A stretch of 64,000 bases of DNA from Peribacillus huizhouensis (GCF_014138605.1 NZ_JACJHX010000002.1:37806-101805), one strand, 5' to 3'; counted from the stretch's first letter, positions 49,126 through 61,545 are shown. The notes: generated from the letters alone by a model not told the origin. Translations and numbers: made by a program.

Positions 49126-49299
49126 TTAGAATTTACGTTTTCTTGCAGCTTCAGACTTTTTCTTACGTTTTACACTTGGCTTTTCATAAAATTCACGCTT
49201 CCTAGCTTCCTGAAGCGATCCTGCTTTAGATACAGTACGTTTGAAACGACGAAGAGCATCTTCAAGCGATTCGTTTTTACGAACGACGGTTTTAGACAT
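49126..49299 (-). CDS. rpsU: Ribosomal protein S21
   Basis: 57 residues, [20 protein letters not shown] then [23 protein letters not shown]. The ATG at 49299 has GGAGGGA upstream; the longer frame is only leader. Part of the 30S subunit. Confidence 0.97.
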   Translation of the reverse strand: MSKTVVRKNESLEDALRRFKRTVSKAGSLQEARKREFYEKPSVKRKKKSEAARKRKF

Positions 49300-49534
49300 C
49301 TCTTTCCCTCCCTCCGAAAACAACACACTAACTCAAGTTGTCAACATGTTATACATGTACTAAACCATTATAATATATGCCACTAATCAGGTCAACTGGT
49401 TAATTCAAACTAATTGTCGTTTACTGCGATATATTTTGAATATTTTTATGAAAAAATTATACATTCCATACATATTGTATCAAACAAGCATGTCCTATGG
49501 AACTTATCCATACAATTTAGCAGAGGTGAGCTAC

Positions 49535-50470
49535 GTGAAGGATTTAGTCTTATTCGGATTGTTTATTATCATTTTTCTTACTGGTATGTTTGTTTTGCGA
49601 ATCGGCTTATTTAATTTGTCTGGAGAAAAATTAAAAACCGTGCTTGGAAAAATAACGAATCGGCCTTGGAAAGGATTCTTGGCAGGCATCCTTTCTACAG
49701 GAATACTCCAGAGTAGCTCAGCGGTCATGGTCATGACAGTCGGACTGGTTTCTTCAGGAAGCATCGCGTTTCGGCAAACGATCGGCATTATTCTTGGCAC
49801 GAATATTGGATCCACCTTCACAACAGAGTTCATGACCTTCTCACTTGACTCATATATTATTCCAGGTGTTATTAGTGGGGCATTATTATGGTTACTCCCA
49901 TCGACACTTGCAAGGAGTTTTGGAACGGCATTAATTGGGATAAGCTCTATCTTTGCAGCTATGAGCGGCTTTAAATTTCTATCATCCTCATTAGCCAATT
50001 ATCCATTTACCAAGCATTTGCTCGCCGAAATGGACAGTCATCTTTTTATTGCACTCTTAACAGGAATTATCATGACAGCCATCATTCACTCAAGCTCAGC
50101 GACCATCGGCATTACGATGAGTTTTTTGGCAGGGGGGGATATGGCTTTAGCAAGCGCAATCGCGATTATGCTTGGTTCAAATGTTGGAACGTGCATAACC
50201 GGTTGGATGGCAAGCATCGGCTCTGGTAAGGATGCATCCCTTACCGCGTACGCACATATTTGGTTGAATTTACTAGGGGTTTTGCTATTTATACCACTAA
50301 TCCATTATTTAGGAACATTCGCACAAGCGTTAACTTCTTCAAAGGACATGCAGCTTGCTCATGCAAGCGTTTTGTTTAATGTCTTCACATCACTCGCCGT
50401 GTTGCCTTTCTCAAAGCAATTTGCGAGCTTTGTTTTAAAAATTCATACGAAAAAAACGCAAAAATTCTGA
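49535..50470 (+). CDS. yqeW: Na/Pi cotransporter family protein YqeW
   Basis: About 311 residues, eight or more helices. The two internal repeats each carry the family QSSSA-type motif: GILQSSSAVMVMTVG and IIHSSSATIGITMS. Probably sodium-dependent phosphate movement, but bacterial members are little studied. I choose the GTG at 49535 (VKDLVLFG) because GAGGTG lies six bases before it; a longer frame starts at 49436. On the opposite strand to its neighbours, as in B. subtilis. Confidence 0.88.
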   Translation: MKDLVLFGLFIIIFLTGMFVLRIGLFNLSGEKLKTVLGKITNRPWKGFLAGILSTGILQSSSAVMVMTVGLVSSGSIAFRQTIGIILGTNIGSTFTTEFMTFSLDSYIIPGVISGALLWLLPSTLARSFGTALIGISSIFAAMSGFKFLSSSLANYPFTKHLLAEMDSHLFIALLTGIIMTAIIHSSSATIGITMSFLAGGDMALASAIAIMLGSNVGTCITGWMASIGSGKDASLTAYAHIWLNLLGVLLFIPLIHYLGTFAQALTSSKDMQLAHASVLFNVFTSLAVLPFSKQFASFVLKIHTKKTQKF

Positions 50471-50548
50471 GATTCGACGTATAAATTTTCAATTAGTCGC
50501 ATAGCCCGGAACTAGACGAATCTTTATACCAAGCTTTTGCCCAAAACG

Positions 50549-50605
50549 AAAGGGTCTGGCTCCACATCTATATACAATATAGTGTGTGAAGTCAGACCCT
50601 TTGCT
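50549..50605. repeat. Family B palindromic repeat, short form (copy B7)
   Basis: AAAGGGTCTGGCTCCACA, TATATACAATATA and TGTGAAGTCAGACCCTTT. It lies between convergent yqeW and deoC and can stop both transcripts. Confidence 0.7.
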
Positions 50606-50627
50606 ATGAATACTAAGTTATTTCGAC

Positions 50628-51299
50628 TTAATAATCAGAATCAGCCGTTAAACCATTCACAATCGCAATCCCTGCACTTGCACCAATTCTAGTTGCTCCT
50701 GCTTCGATTACTTTTACTGCATCTTCCGTATTACGAACACCGCCTGACGCTTTAACACCGATCGTTGGACCCACTGTTTTTCTCATAAGTGCAATATCCT
50801 CAGGAGTCGCTCCGCCTGTTGAGAAGCCAGTTGACGTTTTCACGTAATCAGCCCCCGCTTTTACAGCAAGTTCACATGCACGGATTTTTTCTTCTTCTGT
50901 CAATAAAGACGTTTCAATAATGACTTTGGATAATGCTTTTCCTTTTGAACTTTCGACAACCGCACGAATATCTCGTTCTACTAATTCATCATCTTTATCT
51001 TTTAAGGCGCCGATATTAATCACCATATCTACTTCGTTTGCACCATTTTCAATGGCATTCTTCGTTTCAAATGCTTTCGTTTCAGGAGTATTTGCTCCTA
51101 AAGGGAAGCCGATTACTGTACAAACGACTACATCAGAACCTGCAAGCAATTCACTCGCATATGCAACCCAAGTAGGGTTAACGCACACTGATGCGAAGTG
51201 GTGCTCTCTTGCTTCCTCACATAATTGTTTAACTTGTGCCTTCGTTGCATCTGCTTTTAATAACGTATGATCAATTAATTTTGCGATATTTTGTGTCAT
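50628..51299 (-). CDS. deoC: Deoxyribose-phosphate aldolase
   Basis: 223 residues. [19 protein letters not shown] at the start, [16 protein letters not shown] with the lysine of the active site, and [17 protein letters not shown] with the Schiff-base lysine. Splits deoxyribose 5-phosphate into acetaldehyde and glyceraldehyde 3-phosphate in nucleoside use. Single gene here, not in a deo operon. Confidence 0.96.
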   Translation of the reverse strand: MTQNIAKLIDHTLLKADATKAQVKQLCEEAREHHFASVCVNPTWVAYASELLAGSDVVVCTVIGFPLGANTPETKAFETKNAIENGANEVDMVINIGALKDKDDELVERDIRAVVESSKGKALSKVIIETSLLTEEEKIRACELAVKAGADYVKTSTGFSTGGATPEDIALMRKTVGPTIGVKASGGVRNTEDAVKVIEAGATRIGASAGIAIVNGLTADSDY

Positions 51300-51457
51300 A
51301 TATAAAATCTCCCTTCAAAACTAAGACGATTAGTTGTACGTACCTCTTTATCATATCATGTTTAATTGAATATGACGAGAAATAAGAAATAAACTTACAT
51401 GTTTGAACTCATAGTTATTATTGTGTGCAAGTATCTGGATATTTATAAAAATAAAGA

Positions 51458-51548
51458 AGGGCCATACCCCACAACAACTAAATTCAGTATAAGTTAAGTG
51501 TATGACACACTACCTACTGATTTAGAGTGCGAGGTCAGACCCTTATTA
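51458..51548. repeat. Family B palindromic repeat (copy B6)
   Basis: AAGGGCCATACCCCACAAC, AACTAAATTCAGTA, TACTGATTTAGAGTGCGAG and GTCAGACCCTTATTAGACA. Same subtype as B1 and B4. Located after the mtaB stop on the minus strand. Confidence 0.7.
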
Positions 51549-51566
51549 GACACCCACTGCCCTTGG

Positions 51567-52919
51567 TTAGCCTACAATTCCAGCTGCTGCTTCAGAATCT
51601 TTCACAACTGTCACAAACTGTCCTTCATTATATGGGTAACCTGATTTTGTAATTTTCACTTTCACAATTTCGCCAACCATTTCTTCAGTAGCTTGGAAGA
51701 CAACTTTTAAATAGTTATCTGTATAGCCTACGTATAAGCCGCTTTTTGGATCCTCTTTGTAAAGCTCCTCTGGAATAACTTCTAGCACTTCCCCTTCAAA
51801 AAGAGAAGCATATTCTTTTGAAAGTTGCTCAGAAAGCGAGATTAAACGGTGTACACGTTCATTCTTCACTTCTTCATCCACTTGATCTGCCATTCTAGCA
51901 GCTGGAGTGCCTGTTCGTTTAGAATACGGGAATACGTGCAATTCAGAGAATTTATGGTCTTTAATAAAATTATATGTTTCCATGAATTCTTCTTCCGTTT
52001 CACCTGGGAAGCCGACAATTACATCGGAAGTAACCGCTAGACCCGGTAAAGCTTGACGTAGCTTCACTAAACGATCTGCATAAAATTCCATGGAATATTT
52101 TCTTCTCATCCGTTTAAGAACGGTATCAGATCCAGATTGAATTGGAATGTGTAGGTGACGTACGACTTTATCGGAATTCGTCAACACCTCAATAACTTCA
52201 TCGGTAATTTGGCTTGCCTCAATCGAAGAAATTCTGATTCGTTTTAATCCAACGATTTGCGTTTCTAAATCTCTAAGCAATCTCGCTAAATTATAATCTT
52301 TCATATCTTCACCATAGCCACCTGTATGAATACCAGTCAAAACGATTTCTTTGTAACCAGCGTCTACTAGTTGTTGCGCTTGATGAAGCACTTCTTTCGG
52401 GTCACGGGAACGCATTAAACCGCGAGCCCAAGGAATGATACAAAATGTACAGAAGTTGTTACATCCTTCTTGAATCTTCAAAGAAGCTCGTGTGCGATCG
52501 GTAAATGCCGGTACATCAAGTTCTTCGTATACACGGGATTTCATGATGTTACCAACACCATTAATCGGTTGTCTTTCTTGTTTGAATTGCTCAATATAGC
52601 CTAGCATCTTCGACCGGTCTTGCGTACCAACTACGATATCAACACCTGGAATAGCCATAATTTCAGCAGGTGACGTTTGAGCATAACACCCTGTTACTGC
52701 TATAACCGCATCAGGGTTTTTACGAATCGCCCGGCGAATAACTTGACGACTTTTTTTATCACCCGTATTTGTAACTGTACATGTATTGATTACATATACA
52801 TCTGCATTCGTTTCATATTCAACACGTTCATAGCCATCGTTTTTAAATAATTGCCAAATGGCTTCCGTTTCATAATGGTTTACTTTACATCCTAATGTAT
52901 GAAAAGCGACAGTTGCCAT
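51567..52919 (-). CDS. mtaB: tRNA t6A37 methylthiotransferase MtaB
   Basis: About 450 residues from the ATG at 52919. UPF0004 domain with TLGCKVNHYETEAIW, VINTCTVTN and GCYAQ (three cluster cysteines), radical SAM block CNNFCTFCIIPWARG, and a C-terminal TRAM domain. Makes ms2t6A37 in tRNA. A GTG at 52928 overlaps the rsmE stop (GTGA) and is the other possible start. Confidence 0.95.
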   Translation of the reverse strand: MATVAFHTLGCKVNHYETEAIWQLFKNDGYERVEYETNADVYVINTCTVTNTGDKKSRQVIRRAIRKNPDAVIAVTGCYAQTSPAEIMAIPGVDIVVGTQDRSKMLGYIEQFKQERQPINGVGNIMKSRVYEELDVPAFTDRTRASLKIQEGCNNFCTFCIIPWARGLMRSRDPKEVLHQAQQLVDAGYKEIVLTGIHTGGYGEDMKDYNLARLLRDLETQIVGLKRIRISSIEASQITDEVIEVLTNSDKVVRHLHIPIQSGSDTVLKRMRRKYSMEFYADRLVKLRQALPGLAVTSDVIVGFPGETEEEFMETYNFIKDHKFSELHVFPYSKRTGTPAARMADQVDEEVKNERVHRLISLSEQLSKEYASLFEGEVLEVIPEELYKEDPKSGLYVGYTDNYLKVVFQATEEMVGEIVKVKITKSGYPYNEGQFVTVVKDSEAAAGIVG

Positions 52920-52924
52920 CTTCT

Positions 52925-53677
52925 TCACCTCAATAATTCTAATTGATAGGAAACAGCAGCCAATGCATAAAGTGGCGCTGTTTCAGTTCGTAATATTCTT
53001 GGTCCAAGGCCACAGAGAGTAAATCCTGCTTCAGTTAGTTGAGTGACTTCTCGCTCTGTTAAACCACCTTCTGGTCCGAATACAAAGAGCATGGATTGCC
53101 CTGTTTTCATGTTTTGCAAAGCAGAAACAAGAGCACCCTTCTCTCCCTGTTTTGCTGACTCTTCAAATGCAACCATTTTCACATCATACTCATCGGCATG
53201 CTTGATGAGACTTCCTAAGTTCAGTGGTTCTGTTACATGAGGAAGTACTGTGCGATGCGACTGCTCCGCCGCTTCCTTGGCAATTTTCTGCAGGCGTTCA
53301 ATCTTTTTCCCCGCCTTTTTTTCGTCCCATTTTACCACCGAACGAGCCGCAATGAAAGGGATAAACTCATGCGCTCCCATTTCCGTTCCTTTTTGGACGA
53401 TTACTTCCAGTTTATCCCCTTTAGGCAGACCGCTCGCAATTGCAAGTTTAATCGGCAGTTCTTTATCTTCTTTTAACCATTCAACAACAGTAGCTCGTAC
53501 AGCTTCACTTGTCACGTCTACAATCTCAGCCAATGCCGCTTCTCCATCCGGCTTAACAGCAATCAACTGGTCTGCAATGCTCATTCTCATTACCCTTGTC
53601 ATGTGATGAAAATCCGCCCCAGTGATTTGAATCGTTCCATCTACAAACGCATCCGCTTCTAAGAAATATCGTTGCAA
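52925..53677 (-). CDS. rsmE: 16S rRNA m3U1498 methyltransferase RsmE
   Basis: About 250 residues from the TTG at 53677, which gives LQRYFLEADAF and has AGGTG five bases before it. ITGADFHHMTRVMRM, FVFGPEGGLTEREVTQLTEAGF and CGLGPRILRTETAPLYAL form the SPOUT knot. The frame stays open upstream into a family C repeat (ATG at 53728), just as at recO. Overlaps the mtaB start. Confidence 0.93.
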   Translation of the reverse strand: MQRYFLEADAFVDGTIQITGADFHHMTRVMRMSIADQLIAVKPDGEAALAEIVDVTSEAVRATVVEWLKEDKELPIKLAIASGLPKGDKLEVIVQKGTEMGAHEFIPFIAARSVVKWDEKKAGKKIERLQKIAKEAAEQSHRTVLPHVTEPLNLGSLIKHADEYDVKMVAFEESAKQGEKGALVSALQNMKTGQSMLFVFGPEGGLTEREVTQLTEAGFTLCGLGPRILRTETAPLYALAAVSYQLELLR

Positions 53678-53690
53678 ACAATCACCTACT

Positions 53691-53892
53691 TTCATACAAA
53701 ACAAATATGGCGTAAAAAACGCCACCATTTACTTTGAAGGATTCATCCTGAAGCACGCTACACTAGCATAATCACAATGGTAGTGGTGCTGGATTTGGGA
53801 GTATAATCTTAATAATGGAAGGATAACTTCATAGTAAATTGGCTAAATTAGTAAGTCGCAAAGCCTAAGTCCCCATGTCCTTCATACAAAAC
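53691..53892. repeat. Family C repeat upstream of rsmE (copy C3)
   Basis: The fullest copy: TTCATACAAAACAAATATGG, CGTAAAAAACGCCACCA, TTTACTTTGAAGGATTCATC, CTGAAGCACGCTA, GTGGTGCTGGATTTGGGA, TCTTAATAATGGAAGGATA, CATAGTAAATTGGCTAAATT, GTCGCAAAGCCTAAGTCC, ending CATGTCCTTCATACAAAA. TTCATACAAAA stands at both ends as a direct repeat. Confidence 0.7.
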
Positions 53893-53939
53893 AGGTGGCA
53901 ACTGCTTTTGCCACCTTCATGATCTCTTTAGTATGCAAC

Positions 53940-54095
53940 ATTTTATCCCGCATTAACGGGCAGTAACACCCACCTCTCTAGGATTAGAGGAATCGAAGAA
54001 GCGTAGGTGGGGGATAACTGCCCGTAAAAGCCCGATTGGTTCAACTATCAATCAGAGGGGGATGAAGCCCCCCCTCTGATTGAAGTTTCACTTTA
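53940..54095. repeat. Family A repeat at the prmA stop codon (copy A5)
   Basis: On the minus strand the prmA stop TAA is followed by AGTGAAACTTCAATCAG, GAGGGGGG ... CCCCCTCTGATTGATAG, CGGGCTTTTACGGGCAG, CCCCCACCTACGC ... GAGGTGGGTG and CGTTAATGCGGGATAAAA. Both hairpins are present. A CAGGTGGCAACTG / TTTTGCCACC hairpin at 53893-53925 separates it from copy C3. Confidence 0.7.
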
Positions 54096-55034
54096 TTGGT
54101 TTCTTTTGGCGATAAACGCGACCCAATCTTCCATTAAAAGCGTCTCTTCAATTGTGAAACCTGCCGCAATTATCGCATCTTTTACTTCTTGTTTTTTCGG
54201 TTGAATAATTCCGGATGAAATAAAATAGCCTCCTGGTTTTACAACTTTTGCCACATCGTCGGTAAAGCGAAGGATAACTTCAGCTAAAATATTCGCTACG
54301 ACCACATCTGTTTGTTCTTTGATCCCATCTAGTAAATTGCCTTGTGAAACAGTTACTCGTTCTTGAACTTTATTAAGTTTCACATTGATGTTCGCTGAAC
54401 GGACTGCAACCTCATCTAAATCAAGACCCTGAACGTTTTTTGCATCAAGTAAAGCAGCAGCAATACTTAGAACACCAGAACCCGTACCTACATCCACCAC
54501 GACATCTCCAGGCTTTACAGTACGCTCTAATGCTTGAATGCACATAACTGTCGTCGGATGGGTTCCTGTTCCAAAGGCCATTCCTGGATCTAATTCAATA
54601 ATCAGCTCATCACTGTTCACTGGTGTATAGTCTTCCCAAGTTGGCACTATGGTAAAACGTTCGGAAATCTTAACAGGATGATAGTATTTCTTCCAGGCAG
54701 TCGCCCACTCTTCTTCATTCACTTCACTAATTGAAATGGCATTTAAGCCTAGATCAATATCAAAAACTAATAGATTATTAATGGATTCTTTAATCGCATC
54801 AACTGTCTCACCTAAGAAACTATTCACAGGAATATATGCTTTAACGACAACGCCTTCTTCGGGATAATCGGCAGGGTTGAGCTGGTAGATTTCTCCAAAG
54901 ACGTTTTCTCGTTCTTTCAACAGTTCCAAAGGATCTTCAATAACAACTCCACTCGCACCCGCCTCATGTAGTATATTGGAAACAGGTTCGACCGCTTCAT
55001 TCGTTGTATGGATTGCAATTTCAGACCATTTCAT
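54093..55034 (-). CDS. prmA: Ribosomal protein L11 methyltransferase PrmA
   Basis: About 313 residues from the ATG at 55034 (GGGGAG upstream). [14 protein letters not shown] and [18 protein letters not shown] are the SAM-binding blocks, NILAEVI the catalytic-loop motif. Methylates L11. Follows dnaJ by about 22 bases. Its stop codon is the edge of a family A repeat. Confidence 0.95.
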   Translation of the reverse strand: MKWSEIAIHTTNEAVEPVSNILHEAGASGVVIEDPLELLKERENVFGEIYQLNPADYPEEGVVVKAYIPVNSFLGETVDAIKESINNLLVFDIDLGLNAISISEVNEEEWATAWKKYYHPVKISERFTIVPTWEDYTPVNSDELIIELDPGMAFGTGTHPTTVMCIQALERTVKPGDVVVDVGTGSGVLSIAAALLDAKNVQGLDLDEVAVRSANINVKLNKVQERVTVSQGNLLDGIKEQTDVVVANILAEVILRFTDDVAKVVKPGGYFISSGIIQPKKQEVKDAIIAAGFTIEETLLMEDWVAFIAKRNQ

Positions 55035-55056
55035 TTCTACCAACTCCCCTAATCAA

Positions 55057-56178
55057 TTAATCACCTTTAAATGCGCGTTTTACTTTAGCAAAAAAACCAT
55101 CTTCTTGTTCATCTGGAGCATTCTGCCCACTGATTTCAGAGAATTCACGGAGTAATTGCTTTTGTTTTTCAGTAAGTTTTCTCGGTGTTACTAGTAAAAT
55201 AACTACATGCTGATCACCTTGACCATAGCCACGTACATTTTGAACACCTTTTCCTTTCAGACGGAAACGAGTACCTGTTTGTGTACCTGCTGGAACTTTC
55301 AGCTTCACTTTTCCGTGGACAGTAGGAACTTCTATTTCATCTCCCAATGCCGCTTGAGTAAATGTAATCGGCATTTCACAATAAATATCATCGCCTTCAC
55401 GCTCAAAAAATTCATGTTCACGTACTCGGAACACTACATATAAGTCTCCAGCTGGACCGCCATTGAATCCTGGCTCACCTTGACCTGTAACGCGAAGTTG
55501 TTGACCGTCATCAATTCCTGCTGGAACTTTAACTTCAATCTTTTTACGTTTTTGAACTTTTCCAGTACCACTACATGTTGAACATTTCTCAGGAATGATT
55601 TTCCCTGTTCCTTGACAATGATGACAAGTACGACGGTTAACTATGCGGCCAAATGCTGTATTTTGCTCGACGTTCAATTGACCAGTACCATGACAATGTG
55701 AACAAGTGTTTACCTTTGTTCCTGGTTTAGCTCCCGAACCAGAACATGTGTCACATGTTTCTTCACGAGGAATTTCGATTACAGTCTCTTTACCAAACAC
55801 TGCTTCTTCAAACGAAAGTGTCATCGTGTATTGTAAATCTGCTCCTTGTCTTGGGGCGTTCGGATCTCTTCTTCTTCCACCACCGCCACCAAAGAACGTA
55901 CTGAAAATGTCTTCAAAACCACCAAAGCCGCCAAAGTCCTGACCACCAAAACCTTGATTCGGATCTGTGTGTCCAAATTGATCATAATGGGCTTTCTTCT
56001 GATCATCACTTAAAACTTCATACGCTTCTGTAATCTCTTTAAATTTATCAGCAGCGTCTTCTGCTTTATTAATATCTGGATGATATTGTTTAGAAAGCTT
56101 ACGATATGCTTTTTTCACTTCATCTTTAGAAGCACCTTTGGAAACCCCAAGTACCTCATAATAATCTCGTTTACTCAT
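55057..56178 (-). CDS. dnaJ: Chaperone DnaJ
   Basis: 373 residues. J domain with HPD ([17 protein letters not shown]), Gly/Phe region ([16 protein letters not shown]), four CxxCxGxG zinc repeats ([32 protein letters not shown]) and the C-terminal substrate domain. Stimulates DnaK. It is 438 bases from dnaK, with a terminator and repeats between, so probably has its own promoter. Confidence 0.97.
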   Translation of the reverse strand: MSKRDYYEVLGVSKGASKDEVKKAYRKLSKQYHPDINKAEDAADKFKEITEAYEVLSDDQKKAHYDQFGHTDPNQGFGGQDFGGFGGFEDIFSTFFGGGGGRRRDPNAPRQGADLQYTMTLSFEEAVFGKETVIEIPREETCDTCSGSGAKPGTKVNTCSHCHGTGQLNVEQNTAFGRIVNRRTCHHCQGTGKIIPEKCSTCSGTGKVQKRKKIEVKVPAGIDDGQQLRVTGQGEPGFNGGPAGDLYVVFRVREHEFFEREGDDIYCEMPITFTQAALGDEIEVPTVHGKVKLKVPAGTQTGTRFRLKGKGVQNVRGYGQGDQHVVILLVTPRKLTEKQKQLLREFSEISGQNAPDEQEDGFFAKVKRAFKGD

Positions 56179-56216
56179 TCCTCTTTCTCACTCCCGATCC
56201 TTTTCACATAAAGATT

Positions 56217-56246
56217 ATTCTAACATTCATCGAAGATATAGTGCAA
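56217..56246 (-). promoter_or_regulatory. Possible promoter of dnaJ-prmA-rsmE-mtaB
   Basis: On the minus strand TTGCAC (56241-56246), 18 bases, TAGAAT (56217-56222), about 40 bases before the dnaJ start. Confidence 0.45.
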
Positions 56247-56430
56247 TAAGAAAAGCTGAAGCACCCCTTAAAGAAGGCCGACTAAGATCGCCACATCCTG
56301 TGGCAACGTCGGCATGACCCACATCCTGTGGACCTAAGAAAAAGGGGGTTGACGCATGATGGCGCGCTTTTGGCCATCTTGTGGCAATCAACGTTTTCTA
56401 AAGCGAGCTAGGCGCTGTAGTTAGACAATA
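56247..56430. repeat. Family D repeat with double hairpin, between dnaK and dnaJ
   Basis: It starts AATAAGAAAAGCTGAAGCA and ends GCTAGGCGCTGTAGTTAGAC, AATAAGAAAAAC. Inside are GCCAC/GTGGC (56290-56304) and CCAC/GTGG (56319-56331), each around ATCCT, then GGGGGTTGACGC and GGCAATCAACG. The outer words match the 124-base units at the end of the window. Confidence 0.6.
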
Positions 56431-56524
56431 AGAAAAACATGCGTATTCATGGAAATCCAACCAAATCCACCGCATAAAGGAACGTAGTAAACATCCCAGC
56501 TTTTTTAAGCCTGCGCTGACAAAT

Positions 56525-56568
56525 CTCATCTCAAAAAAGCCAAAGCCAAGATAACCTGACTTTGACTT
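56525..56568 (-). terminator. Terminator after dnaK
   Basis: On the minus strand AAGTCAAAGTCA and TTGGCTTTGGCTT pair over 12 bases with GT pairs, around GGTTATC, followed by TTTTTTG. Confidence 0.7.
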
Positions 56569-56616
56569 TTCTTCAGAGTGTTGGCACTTTGTTAATCCAT
56601 CGCCATATCTCGTTTA

Positions 56617-58455
<1,839 letters not shown>

Positions 58456-58479
58456 TTACCTCCTGCTATTTATGTAGTA

Positions 58480-59061
58480 TTATTCGCTTACTTTGACCAT
58501 TGACGGACGAATGACTCTATCCTTCAATTTATAGCCTTTTTGGAATTCTTCCACAACAATATTTGATTCAACGCTATCATCTTGTACTTGCATAACAGCT
58601 TGATGCATATGTGGATCAAATTCTTTTCCTACAGCTTCAATCGCTTCTACGCCTTCTTTTTTCAATGCCTCTACAATACCTTTGTAGATCATATCCATTC
58701 CGGCAATTACCGATTTGGTTTCTTCATTATCGCTTTCGATTTTCATCGCTCTTTCAAAATTATCTAGAGACTGAATTAAATCGCCAGCAAGGCTTTGAGC
58801 TCTATATTTCAATGCAGCTTCCATATCAAGCTTCGCACGTCTTCTTGAATTATCAAAATCAGCTTGTAAACGTAAATATTTATTATCCATTTCTTCTAGC
58901 TTTGCTTCCAATTCTTCAATTTTCGCAGTAGCCGTTTGAAGTTCGTCCATAGGAGTAACAGCTTCTTCATTCGCCTGCTCAACTTGAACATCTTCTTCAG
59001 CAAAAATAGCTTCAACAGTTTCTTCGTTTACTGGCTGTTCATTCTTTCTCTCTTCTGTCAC
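58480..59061 (-). CDS. grpE: Nucleotide exchange factor GrpE
   Basis: 193 residues. A long N-terminal acidic coiled coil, then [44 protein letters not shown] and [49 protein letters not shown]. Exchanges ADP on DnaK. Between hrcA and dnaK. Confidence 0.97.
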   Translation of the reverse strand: MTEERKNEQPVNEETVEAIFAEEDVQVEQANEEAVTPMDELQTATAKIEELEAKLEEMDNKYLRLQADFDNSRRRAKLDMEAALKYRAQSLAGDLIQSLDNFERAMKIESDNEETKSVIAGMDMIYKGIVEALKKEGVEAIEAVGKEFDPHMHQAVMQVQDDSVESNIVVEEFQKGYKLKDRVIRPSMVKVSE

Positions 59062-59151
59062 AATCTCACCTCCTAAAAATGGGTGCTTTATATATGTAAG
59101 ACATAGAGAACGGCAGAATTACTTCCTGCGCATCCCCAAATATTGCCTTTA

Positions 59152-60183
59152 CTAATAATTTTGATACAGCTTTGTAAGCAGAGCTGTCATATCTTTTGAG
59201 AAAAATTCCAGCAAACTGATTACGCGTGAGTATTCCATTCTTGTAGGTCCAAGAATCGCAATGGTGCCTACTTGTTGCTCCCCGACAGAATACGTCGCGG
59301 TAATCAAACTGCAATCTTCGAGTAATACATTATTGTTTTCTCTGCCGATTTTCACGTGAATACCAGCTGGATTTTGCTTCATAATTTCATAAAGTCCCTG
59401 TTCTTGGTCAATCAATGAAAGCAGTGAAGATACTTTATCAATATCATGAAACTCAGGTTGCTTCAACATATTCGTTTTGCCACCAAAAAATAATTTTGGC
59501 GGGTTAGAGATATCTAGTGTTTCTGCAAGAGAAGACACGAGCGTACCATAATTTTGAATATGCTGACTAAGCAAGACAGCTACTTCTTTATAAATCTTAT
59601 CACGTAGTTCAGCAAGAGGGACCCCAACAAGTCGATCATTTAAAATATTCGCCATTTTCTCGATTTCATTCATATCAAAAGACGGTGGAAGCGAAATCAC
59701 CTTATTCTCAACATGTCCAGTGTCAGTAATAATAATCGCAATCGCCGTTTCTTTAGTAAGCGAGATAATTTGAATCTTCTTTAGCTTGTTATCTTTGACT
59801 TTTGGGCCTAAAACGATAGATGTGTAATTCGTTAGTTCTGAAAGAATTTTGGCCGATTTTTGAACGATTTTCTCAAGTTCATAAATCCGATCTGCAAAAA
59901 TCGAGCGTATAATACGCCGATCATCTGTTTTTATTCTTTCCGGCGCTAACAAATGATCCACATAATATCTATACCCTTTTTCTGAAGGAATTCGCCCTGA
60001 AGAGGTATGTGTTTTTTCTAAAAAACCAAATTCCTCTAAATCCGACATTTCATTTCGAATGGTCGCAGAACTAAAGGTAATTCCTTCTTTTTTCGACAAA
60101 CTCCGCGATCCAATTGGTTGGGCATTTCGAATAAAGTCATCAATAATAGCTTGAAGGATTAATAATTGACGATCAGTTATCAT
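59152..60183 (-). CDS. hrcA: Heat-shock repressor HrcA
   Basis: 343 residues. Winged helix at the start ([24 protein letters not shown] and [42 protein letters not shown]), then the GAF-like dimer domain. Binds CIRCE, which stands in its own leader at 60199-60225. GroE-dependent in B. subtilis. Confidence 0.97.
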   Translation of the reverse strand: MITDRQLLILQAIIDDFIRNAQPIGSRSLSKKEGITFSSATIRNEMSDLEEFGFLEKTHTSSGRIPSEKGYRYYVDHLLAPERIKTDDRRIIRSIFADRIYELEKIVQKSAKILSELTNYTSIVLGPKVKDNKLKKIQIISLTKETAIAIIITDTGHVENKVISLPPSFDMNEIEKMANILNDRLVGVPLAELRDKIYKEVAVLLSQHIQNYGTLVSSLAETLDISNPPKLFFGGKTNMLKQPEFHDIDKVSSLLSLIDQEQGLYEIMKQNPAGIHVKIGRENNNVLLEDCSLITATYSVGEQQVGTIAILGPTRMEYSRVISLLEFFSKDMTALLTKLYQNY

Positions 60184-60198
60184 CTATGATCCCCCCTG

Positions 60199-60225
60199 TT
60201 AGCACTCTGTACTTGTGAGTGCTAA
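60199..60225 (-). promoter_or_regulatory. CIRCE operator of the dnaK operon
   Basis: TTAGCACTC, nine bases, GAGTGCTAA: a perfect CIRCE element, between the promoter and the hrcA start. Confidence 0.97.
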
Positions 60226-60234
60226 TATACTAAT

Positions 60235-60263
60235 AAATTATCAAAAGCGCGTAGTGATGTCAA
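60235..60263 (-). promoter_or_regulatory. Sigma A promoter of the dnaK operon
   Basis: On the minus strand TTGACA (60258-60263), 17 bases, TAATTT (60235-60240). Confidence 0.75.
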
Positions 60264-60306
60264 CGGTTAAGACCTAGAACTTTCTTCATTTTTTTGAGAA
60301 TGTATT

Positions 60307-61449
60307 TCATTTTTCTAAACCAAGGAATTCCTGGAATACTTCATTACCAAGTAGTTTACCTTGCTTCGTTAATCGGACGTACCCGTCCTTCTCGAAAAGC
60401 AAGCCTTTACCTATATGCTTTTCGAGCGGTTTTGCAAAAACATCTGTCATTTCCACCCGAAATTTATCGAAAAATCCAGCGTAAGAAACTCCGGCTGTTT
60501 TTCTTAACCCTAAAAACATTTCCTCTTCCATTTGTTCATGAATGGGGACAAGATGATTTTCTATGACAGGTAGCTCGTTATCTACAAGCGGTGCCATATA
60601 CTTCTTCACAGGTCCATGATTAGCAATTCGTCGGCCCGCCGTATAGCCATGGGCGCCAGCACCGATGCCATAATACTCATCATTATTCCAGTATGTTAGG
60701 TTATGGCGACTTTCATAGCCTACTTTGGCAAAATTGCTGATTTCATATTGATAGAGACCATGTCGATCCATCGTTTCCATGAGCAACTCATACATCCTTG
60801 CTTCTAAATCTTGAGGTGGCAAGTTTAGTTTTCCTTTTTGCATCAAATTATAAAAAACCGTTTTTGGCTCCACTATGAGCGAATAACTAGAATAATGGGG
60901 CAAATCAAGCGCAAGCGCTGTATCAAGCGTTTCAATGAAATCATCCATTGTTTGACCTGGAAGCCCATAAATTAAGTCGATGCTTATATTTGTAAAGCCA
61001 ACTGATTGTGCTTTTTCAATCGTTTCATACACTTCTTTCGCTCGGTGTGTCCGACCAATTCTCTTTAATAACTCATCATTAAAGCTCTGTACCCCAAAAC
61101 TAAGTCGATTTACACCTGATTGAAACATGATATCCAATTTTTCACGAGAGAGATCACCAGGATTCGCTTCAAAGGAATATTCTGCTCCTGCATTCATTGG
61201 CATCCATTCAGAAATTGAATCACAAAGGTAAGCAAGCTGTTTTTCGTCTAAAGATGTCGGAGTTCCACCACCGACAAAAATAGTATCAAGCCCTGCTGTT
61301 GGATACTTATCAAGCTGTAATTGCATTTCTCTTGTCATCATCGCTAAATAATCATCAACCGGCTGCCCTTTTAAAAAAACTTTATTGAAATCACAATAGT
61401 GGCAAATATGCTCACAAAACGGGATATGGATATAAGCGCTTTTTATCAT
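60307..61449 (-). CDS. hemW: Haem chaperone HemW (radical SAM)
   Basis: About 380 residues. CEHICHYCDF is the CX3CX2C radical SAM motif of this family, FVGGGTPTSL follows, and HNLTYWNNDEYYGIGAGAHGY is the HNxxYW block of the HemN/HemW family. It lacks the extra cysteine typical of true HemN, so haem delivery is more likely than coproporphyrinogen oxidation. ATG at 61449 with AGGTTGTGA upstream. Upstream lie parts of repeats A and C. Confidence 0.92.
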   Translation of the reverse strand: MIKSAYIHIPFCEHICHYCDFNKVFLKGQPVDDYLAMMTREMQLQLDKYPTAGLDTIFVGGGTPTSLDEKQLAYLCDSISEWMPMNAGAEYSFEANPGDLSREKLDIMFQSGVNRLSFGVQSFNDELLKRIGRTHRAKEVYETIEKAQSVGFTNISIDLIYGLPGQTMDDFIETLDTALALDLPHYSSYSLIVEPKTVFYNLMQKGKLNLPPQDLEARMYELLMETMDRHGLYQYEISNFAKVGYESRHNLTYWNNDEYYGIGAGAHGYTAGRRIANHGPVKKYMAPLVDNELPVIENHLVPIHEQMEEEMFLGLRKTAGVSYAGFFDKFRVEMTDVFAKPLEKHIGKGLLFEKDGYVRLTKQGKLLGNEVFQEFLGLEK

Positions 61450-61480
61450 ATTGTTCACAACCTTTGTTATTTATCCTTTT

Positions 61481-61545
61481 TTGTACTACAGGATAGGTCC
61501 TTCCTGGTAAATGGTGACGTTTTAACGCCATATTTGTTTCGTATA
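61481..61545. repeat. Family C repeat, left end only (copy C4)
   Basis: On the minus strand TACGAAACAAATATGGCGTT, AAAACGTCACCATTTACC, GGAAGGACCTATCCTGTAGTAC. This matches the left part of copy C3. It abuts copy A6 without a gap. Confidence 0.6.

Noticed and set aside
60307..61449. Annotation as coproporphyrinogen III oxidase HemN
   Set aside because: The protein is short and has the CX3CX2C motif without HemN's extra N-terminal part, which is the HemW pattern.
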